A stretch of DNA of 64,000 nt. It comes from Myxococcota bacterium. Its GTDB lineage: Bacteria > Myxococcota_C > UBA6777. The position numbers were made by a program, and so were the translations under genes. Location: the NCBI GenBank assembly GCA_023150835.1, contig JAKLKB010000008.1, positions 1 through 64,000 of the forward strand, read 5' to 3'. Of the stretch, positions 58,938 to 64,000 are shown piece after piece (position 1 is the stretch's first letter; each line of letters opens with the position of its first letter). The notes under the pieces are model-generated. The model searched no databases and was not told the DNA's origin. It worked only from the letters and a program-made list of their open reading frames with translations.

Positions 58938-61133
58938 CTATTGGGTGCGGTGGCGAAAAGCTGCCGAAGAAGGCGCACGATGGACCAACGAAGCCGACGA
59001 CGGGAGGGGGCGGATCAATGAAGCCGAGCTTGGTGCGCCACCATGTGGGGGGAAGGTGCGAGGCGGAAAGATCGGTGGATGGGCTTTCCAAGGGGGGGTT
59101 CGTTGAAGATCGGCGGAAGTCGGGGCATGGCGGTGAGGTGGAGTGGGAGACAAGGACGCGGGTGCTTGTTGAGAAGAGGAGTCGCTGTGTTCAGAGGGGG
59201 TGTGGCTTGCGACAGAAGGAGCGGGAGGTTCTGGGATATGGGTGGAGATGGCCGCAGGTACGTCATAAACAGCGGGTGTTGGGGCAGGATGAGCTTGCGC
59301 TTGTTCGGTATCCCAACGTACCCATGATTCGGTGGCTTGTGTGGAGGGAGGTGTTGCAGCAGTGCTTGTGGAGGGTGGGATTTCAAGGGAAAGGCGGCGG
59401 GGTGGTATCTTGAGATCGATGGAAGCGATCGGAAACCACGTACGGGCGGGCGGTTGGATGTGGGCCGCGATCATGCGGATTTGGGAGACTTGTGCGCGGA
59501 CATAGCCGCTGTGGTATTGGGGAGGGACTTGGAATGTGTGGACGATATCGCCGCCTTCATCGCGGGCCTCGATCTTCCACGGCGACTGCGGAGGTTCGGG
59601 GGTGTTCCAGTAAACATACACGCTTTGCGGATCGCGGATCATTGCGCGGATGCGGGTGTTTTCGTAGCGAGCAGGCAGCGTTGGGCCGCGATCGATGTAA
59701 GGCGTCGCTGAAGTGCGCGGAGGGTGCGGAGGCGGCGGCTCGATCGCAGCGTGTACTTCGTCGAGATCGGGTTGGAGGACGCTGTCGCGAGGGATCGGTG
59801 GCAGTTCGATGGTCTGGGCATTTTTTTCGGCTCGGGCTTTTTCTGCGGCGACAAGGGCGGCATAATCGTCTTCGTCTTGCCATACACGATCCTCTGTGTC
59901 GTTTTGGATCTCGATCGTTTCGGAGCCATCGGCGGCTTGCCTGTCATCGGCGGTGTTGAGCGTAGCGTCCGTTGTTTCGGTTTCAAGGAGCGTCGGGGCG
60001 GATGTTCCTGTCTCTGTAGAGAGGGTCGTTGTTGCTGTGGCCGCTGAAGCTCGTTCTTGGGTGCTGCTTGTGGTGGAGGCCGTTGTGGTGGTCTCGTTTG
60101 TGCTGCTTGTGGTGGAGGCCGTTGTGGTGGCCTCGTTTGCGCTGCTTGTGGTGGAGGCCGTTGCTGTCGATGGGCTTACATTGCTTGTGGTGGAGGCCGT
60201 TGCAGTGGTCTCGTTTGGACGGCTTGCTGTGGGGATTGTCTCGCTGGGTGGATTTGTTGCGTTCAGCGGACCTCGATCCTGATCGAGGGAAAGTTCGGTC
60301 GATAGGGCTATTTGGCTCGCTGTTTGTGAAGACACCTCTGTTGACATCGGGGCTGTGGCTGGAGTGGTAGTGGTGTGGTTGAGGGGATCTGCTTTGCGAG
60401 ATTTCGCGGGTTGGGCGGGTTCGTTGTGCGAAGGCAAAGCGGTGGCCTTGGGTGGTGTTGGTTTGCGCGCCAAGAAAAAGTCTAGGATGGCTTGGATCAG
60501 GGAACGTTTGCTCATGCGGGTCCGTCCTGCGATATCCAGCGTTCGGGCGATCTGCTGGAGTTGTCGGCTGTTTTGGGATTCGAGCGCTTCGAGCGTCCAA
60601 TCCGTGGGGGGGAGAGAAAAGGTCTGATCGGCTTCTGTGGCGCTTGGAGTAACGGGAGATTGTGTCAAGCGGATGTCGGCGGTTTCGGTGAAAGAAAGCG
60701 ACTGGATGCTTGAAGAAAACGACTCGGTGTTTGAAGGGCCGTCGATCGGGCTTGTCGGTAAACTTTTGCTCCAAATCGCCGAATCGCTCGGTTTGGTCGG
60801 TTCGGTCGGTTCGGTCGGTTGAGGCTTTGTCGGGAGAGCGGTTGGAAGGACTCTCGCGGGGGGATTCGGAACAGAAGAAAGCGTGGTCGGAAGGGCCATT
60901 GCGGGTGGAGTTGGCACAGGATGAACGGGTGATGGTGAGGTCTCTGTGGGTGGCGAGGCGGAGAGCCACGAGGTGATCTCAGTGGCCCGAAGCGGCTGTT
61001 GTTGGAGCGTTTCGAGGATCGCTTCGATGAGAGAGCGCTTGCTCATGCGTGTGCGCCCTGCGATATCGAGCCGTTGTGCGACAGTTTGTAAGATGCGCAC
61101 GCTGTACGTGCCCAAGAATTTTTTGTCGATCAT
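58938..61133 (-). CDS. DUF4912 protein with duplicated Rho_N-like motif
   Basis: 731 residues from ATG 61133, GGAG upstream. Two near-identical helical motifs at ~23-41 and ~196-215 (LDIAGRTRMSKRSLIEAIL) resemble the Rho N-terminal/SAP-like fold. Long disordered Ser/Thr/Pro/Glu segments separate them, including a 13-residue tandem repeat (TASTTSSTNETTT). The DUF4912 domain lies at ~480-580 (RIRAMIRDPQSVYVYWNTP, then YVRAQVSQIR, PIASIDLKIPP). DUF4912 proteins often sit beside GH57 branching enzymes, as here, and may bind glucan or the enzyme; this is inference. Ala/Ser/Pro repeats end the chain. It likely precedes the branching enzyme in one transcript, with a repeat element between them. Confidence 0.85.
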   Translation of the reverse strand: MIDKKFLGTYSVRILQTVAQRLDIAGRTRMSKRSLIEAILETLQQQPLRATEITSWLSASPPTETSPSPVHPVPTPPAMALPTTLSSVPNPPARVLPTALPTKPQPTEPTEPTKPSDSAIWSKSLPTSPIDGPSNTESFSSSIQSLSFTETADIRLTQSPVTPSATEADQTFSLPPTDWTLEALESQNSRQLQQIARTLDIAGRTRMSKRSLIQAILDFFLARKPTPPKATALPSHNEPAQPAKSRKADPLNHTTTTPATAPMSTEVSSQTASQIALSTELSLDQDRGPLNATNPPSETIPTASRPNETTATASTTSNVSPSTATASTTSSANEATTTASTTSSTNETTTTASTTSSTQERASAATATTTLSTETGTSAPTLLETETTDATLNTADDRQAADGSETIEIQNDTEDRVWQDEDDYAALVAAEKARAEKNAQTIELPPIPRDSVLQPDLDEVHAAIEPPPPHPPRTSATPYIDRGPTLPARYENTRIRAMIRDPQSVYVYWNTPEPPQSPWKIEARDEGGDIVHTFQVPPQYHSGYVRAQVSQIRMIAAHIQPPARTWFPIASIDLKIPPRRLSLEIPPSTSTAATPPSTQATESWVRWDTEQAQAHPAPTPAVYDVPAAISTHIPEPPAPSVASHTPSEHSDSSSQQAPASLSPTPPHRHAPTSADLQRTPPWKAHPPIFPPRTFPPHGGAPSSASLIRPLPSSASLVHRAPSSAAFRHRTQ
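60058..60212 (-). repeat. 39-bp in-frame minisatellite in DUF4912 gene
   Basis: Four units of about 39 bases (each with cttgtggtggaggccgttg) encode a 13-residue Thr/Ser repeat in the linker. The unit is as long as that in the gene at the window's left edge but unrelated in sequence. Confidence 0.85.
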
Positions 61134-61650
61134 CCGACCAACTCCTGTGTTCAAACCCCAGCGGGATGTTTTGGGGAGAAGCACGTCTTGGCCTTGAAAC
61201 ACGCGCTTGACTCTTGGAGATCGAGAAGCGATCTGTTGTGGGGTGGGGGATCTCTCCCAAACGGGCAGGGGGGATACATCATCTCGGGTGGGCTGTCAAC
61301 AGGAAAAAACATCAGAGAACGTCTCGATTTAGATGTCTTGTGGATTTTTATTACGATCTTGAGATAACAGAGTAGCATTTTGTAATGTTTTCATAAAACA
61401 AAGCAAACTCAGTTGTTTTGGCCTTTCCAGAAGCGATTCATCCAAGGATGCGAAGTCTTTTTTGATCACACGCGGTTGGATTCGGCGGAGGCGGAGGTGG
61501 TGCTTGACTTTGCGCTGTGCTCTCTTGTAGCAGTAACGGGCGAGATCTTTCGGCCATTTCTTTTGCTTTTTATGACACAGTGCCGCGAAGGCAGGGGGAA
61601 CGCTGCTTATTGGCTTGCCCTGTTGCTTGCGTTGGATCGGAGGCTGCGCT
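61134..61650. other. Divergent intergenic region, 517 bp, AT-rich core
   Basis: It separates the DUF4912 gene (minus) from the tricorn-like gene (plus). The stretch ~61310-61420 is clearly AT-richer and is the best promoter region for one or both. No repeat family member, RNA or gene was identified. A 160-codon + frame from 61413 has no domain character and overlaps the tricorn start. Confidence 0.4.
61639..61643 (+). promoter_or_regulatory. Ribosome-binding site that decides the tricorn-like start
   Basis: GGAGG stands 7 bases before a TTG at 61651 that opens the frame of the propeller protein. No ATG in that frame precedes the signal peptide. This supports a TTG start. Confidence 0.6.
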
Positions 61651-64000
61651 TTGAACGTGATCGATCGTTTCCCGCCTGTTCGGGAGCTGTTTGGGAGTCT
61701 TTGGCTTGGTTCTTTTGGGCGTCTTGGGGCGTTATGCCTTGTTTGGGTGTTTTTGGGGGGGAAGTGGGGAACCCAAGCTTCGGCGCAAAGCAGCGCACCG
61801 AAGGGCGGGATCGCAGGGTATTATCGCCAACCTACGATACATGGAAAGCAGATTGTTTTTGTGGCCGAAGGCGATCTGTGGTCGGTTCCGCTTGATGGAG
61901 GGAAAGCGCGCCGTTTGACCGTTCATCCCGGCGGTGAAGTCATGCCGCGTTTTTCACCCGATGGAAAGTGGCTCGCTTTTTCCGCGGATTACGAAGGGGA
62001 CAACGATCTTTACGTGATGCCCGCAGAAGGTGGTTCTCCCCGTCGTTTGACCTTTCGTCCCGGACCAGATATCCCTGTGGCTTGGACTCCAGACAGCCAG
62101 TACATCCTTTTTATGTCGCGCCGTCGTTATCAATTTTGGAACTGGTTCTTGTACAAAGTCCATGTATCGGGCAAAGAGCCGATCTCGCGTTTTCCTGTCG
62201 GCCACGCTGCGGCCCTTGCGTTCTCGCCTGATGGTCAGCGTGTCGCCTTCAATCGAGGTTTCCGTGAACTTCGCACGTGGAAGCGCTATACAGGCGGATG
62301 GGCGCAGGATATCTGGTTGGGGGATCTCAAGACGCAACGGTTTCAGAAGTTGACTACTTTTCCCGGAACAGATGTTCATCCGATGTGGTACAAAGATCGC
62401 GTTTACTTTGTTTCGGATCGTTCGGGGACGCGCAATATCTTTTCAATGGATCTGCAACGAAAACAGATCCTTCAGCACACCTTTCACGAGATCTGGGATG
62501 TTCGGTGGGCGTCGCTTGGGGGGGATCGCATTGTGTATCAAGGTGGTGCGGATATCTGGTGTTTGGATCTGACCACCAACCTGACCACTCGCGTCGATAT
62601 CCGCCTGACCACCGACGCGATCCGTCGCCGCCCGCGTTATATCCCCGGGTTTGCGTATTTTGAAAACTACTTTGATCTCGACAAAACGGGGGATCGCCTT
62701 GTTCTCAACGTACGTGGCGATATCTTTCAAGTCCCCACCCAAAAAGGCGGCTATCCTGTCCGCGTCACCGCATCTTCCAACAGCCGAGAAAAGTACCCTT
62801 CTTTTCTACCAAGCGGAGACAAGATCATCGCAATGTCCGATGCTTCGGGCGAAGATGAAATAACGATCTACGATGCGCTTGGCGAAGATCCGCCCAAATC
62901 CGTGACAAAGGGCGGAAAAGTCTGGCGCTTTTGGCCTGTTTCTTCGCCCGACGGGAAATGGGCCTTGTTTTCGGACAAAGACCTGAAGCTGTGGCTGGTG
63001 GATATCGCCACAGGAAAGACCCAGATGGTCGATCAATCCGAGACTTGGGAGATCTACACCTATTTCTTTTCTCCAGACAGCCGCTATGTCGCGTACGTCA
63101 AAACCGAAAAGAACCGATTGTCCTCGATCTTCCTCTATGATATCCAAAAGAAAGTAAGTATTCGTGCTACACGCGATTGGACGAATGATTATGCTCCGAC
63201 TTTTTCGGAGGATGGAAAAACGCTGTACTTCCTTTCGGATCGCTCTTTTGACCCGATATTCGGCAACTTTGATTTTCTCGATATCGTGGACAAGACAACG
63301 CGCATCTACGCTCTTTCTCTCGAACCCAAAACCCCCGCGCCTTATCGCATTCAAGACGCTTTGATCGACGCACGCGCCAAAGCAGAGGCCCAACAGCAGC
63401 CTGACACCGCCAAGATACCGCGACCACACCTGCGTCAACTCCGTCCGCTCCAACAAAAAACCGACCTATCCACCGCCAAGATCGCTGCGGCCCCCTCCAC
63501 ACCCAAGACCCCCACCACTCAGCCTTCTAAGACTGCCAAGCCTTCGGTCGTACCTGAAAAAGGCACTCCACGTACTGCAAAGACGGCTCCTTTGCAGCAA
63601 AATGCTGGAAAACATCATCAAAAAACAAAAGAAAAAACAGCAGGCAGACCGCAGAGAAAAGAGCAAAAGAAAAAAGCACCACCTCAGATCGTCGTGATCT
63701 CGGAGGGCCTTGAAGATCGGGCCACTTTGTTGCGAGAGATCCCTGCTGGACATTATTTTGCGCTGCGAGCGGTCAAAGGGCGCTTGTTTTGGATGAGCCG
63801 TCCCACTTTTGGCGTGATGTCGCGAGCACACTGGCGATCTCCTGTCAATACCTTGTATGCCTTTGATCTCAAAAACAAAAAGGTTCTGACGATCGCGCCG
63901 AGCATCCACAGCTACGATATCTCGGACGATGGCGGCAAAGTCGCGATCCGCCGAGGGATGCGCTTTCAAGTCTTTTCTAGCCAAGCCCCTACTGCTCCTA
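61651..64000 (+). CDS. Tricorn-type protease, N-terminal part (runs off window)
   Basis: 783 codons are visible from a TTG at 61651 (GTG 61657 is an alternative). A signal peptide (LGALCLVWVFLGG) with cleavage after ASA near residue 45 directs export. The first beta-propeller begins with GYYRQPTIHGKQIVFVAEGDLWSVPL and RFSPDGKWLAFSADYEGDNDLYV, the six-bladed tricorn/TolB pattern; later blades have AFSPDGQRVAFNRG and YFFSPDSRYVAYV. A Lys/Thr/Pro/Gln-rich, probably disordered insert lies at ~575-680 within the second propeller region. The PDZ and C-terminal Ser-peptidase domains lie past 64000. The family degrades peptides. Confidence 0.9.
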   Translation, partial: MNVIDRFPPVRELFGSLWLGSFGRLGALCLVWVFLGGKWGTQASAQSSAPKGGIAGYYRQPTIHGKQIVFVAEGDLWSVPLDGGKARRLTVHPGGEVMPRFSPDGKWLAFSADYEGDNDLYVMPAEGGSPRRLTFRPGPDIPVAWTPDSQYILFMSRRRYQFWNWFLYKVHVSGKEPISRFPVGHAAALAFSPDGQRVAFNRGFRELRTWKRYTGGWAQDIWLGDLKTQRFQKLTTFPGTDVHPMWYKDRVYFVSDRSGTRNIFSMDLQRKQILQHTFHEIWDVRWASLGGDRIVYQGGADIWCLDLTTNLTTRVDIRLTTDAIRRRPRYIPGFAYFENYFDLDKTGDRLVLNVRGDIFQVPTQKGGYPVRVTASSNSREKYPSFLPSGDKIIAMSDASGEDEITIYDALGEDPPKSVTKGGKVWRFWPVSSPDGKWALFSDKDLKLWLVDIATGKTQMVDQSETWEIYTYFFSPDSRYVAYVKTEKNRLSSIFLYDIQKKVSIRATRDWTNDYAPTFSEDGKTLYFLSDRSFDPIFGNFDFLDIVDKTTRIYALSLEPKTPAPYRIQDALIDARAKAEAQQQPDTAKIPRPHLRQLRPLQQKTDLSTAKIAAAPSTPKTPTTQPSKTAKPSVVPEKGTPRTAKTAPLQQNAGKHHQKTKEKTAGRPQRKEQKKKAPPQIVVISEGLEDRATLLREIPAGHYFALRAVKGRLFWMSRPTFGVMSRAHWRSPVNTLYAFDLKNKKVLTIAPSIHSYDISDDGGKVAIRRGMRFQVFSSQAPTAP

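Noticed and set aside
61413..61895. A 160-codon + frame ahead of the tricorn-like gene.
   Set aside because: The tricorn frame has a signal peptide, ribosome site and domain motifs across the shared bases, so the other frame is a shadow.

Overview
The window looks like chromosomal DNA of a Myxococcota-type bacterium or a related deltaproteobacterium of moderate GC. The evidence is five Ser/Thr protein kinases in 64 kb, an FHA protein, HEAT and Sel1 repeat proteins, a wax ester synthase operon, a GH57 branching enzyme beside a DUF4912 protein, a PPi-type phosphofructokinase, and a HmuY/TonB receptor pair. No rRNA, tRNA, CRISPR array, phage or transposase gene was recognised, so the taxon is an inference from gene families only.

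Layout. 0-5.9 kb: an unfinished Pro/Ala-repeat protein, a GT2 glycosyltransferase, a permuted flavoprotein fused to a polyferredoxin, and a PPi-type phosphofructokinase. 6-18 kb: a 988-residue orphan, an AidB-like acyl-CoA dehydrogenase, a tail-anchored FHA protein, glgC, a membrane-anchored unknown, a free-standing LeuA-dimer-like protein, an alpha/beta hydrolase with Asp at the nucleophile position, and a secreted unknown. 18-27 kb: cysS, two sister membrane Ser/Thr kinases sharing an eight-cysteine outer domain, lepB, and a secreted protein made of two copies of an unrecognised domain. 27-36 kb: an ABC-F ATPase, a stretch rich in miniature inverted-repeat elements carrying a nucleotidyltransferase gene, an ADP-ribosylglycohydrolase, arfB, and a run of DUF445, wax ester synthase and acyltransferase genes. 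36-42 kb: a haem uptake pair (HmuY lipoprotein and TonB-dependent receptor), an RluA-type pseudouridine synthase, and an EF-hand protein with a caspase-like (clan CD) core. 42-56 kb: a HEAT-repeat lipoprotein, a beta-propeller protein, a kinase fused to a formylglycine-generating-enzyme-like domain, a Sel1 protein, two soluble kinases with a shared C-terminal Roadblock-like domain, a GNAT enzyme and a small membrane protein. 57-64 kb: a GH57 glycogen branching enzyme, a DUF4912 protein, and the N-terminal part of a tricorn-type protease that runs off the window.

Functional themes. (1) Carbon storage: GlgC, GH57 branching enzyme, DUF4912 and PPi-phosphofructokinase for glycogen and glycolysis; wax ester synthase plus acyltransferase for neutral lipid. 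(2) Phospho-signalling: five kinases in two paralogous pairs plus one singleton, with an FHA reader. (3) Haem/iron capture. (4) Envelope proteins of unknown role.

Non-coding structure is notable. At least three families of short dispersed repeats fill the gaps: a double-hairpin family, a family with ends like TCATACGAAATCCG, and a family with ends like ATAGGACTTACGC. One copy seems to have become part of the HmuY signal peptide. Several genes carry in-frame 33-39 bp minisatellites in their linkers, two genes are followed directly by 15-bp tandem repeats, the palindrome GATATC is unusually dense, and strand composition (G versus C) switches sharply near 5.9, 26.7 and 61.4 kb.
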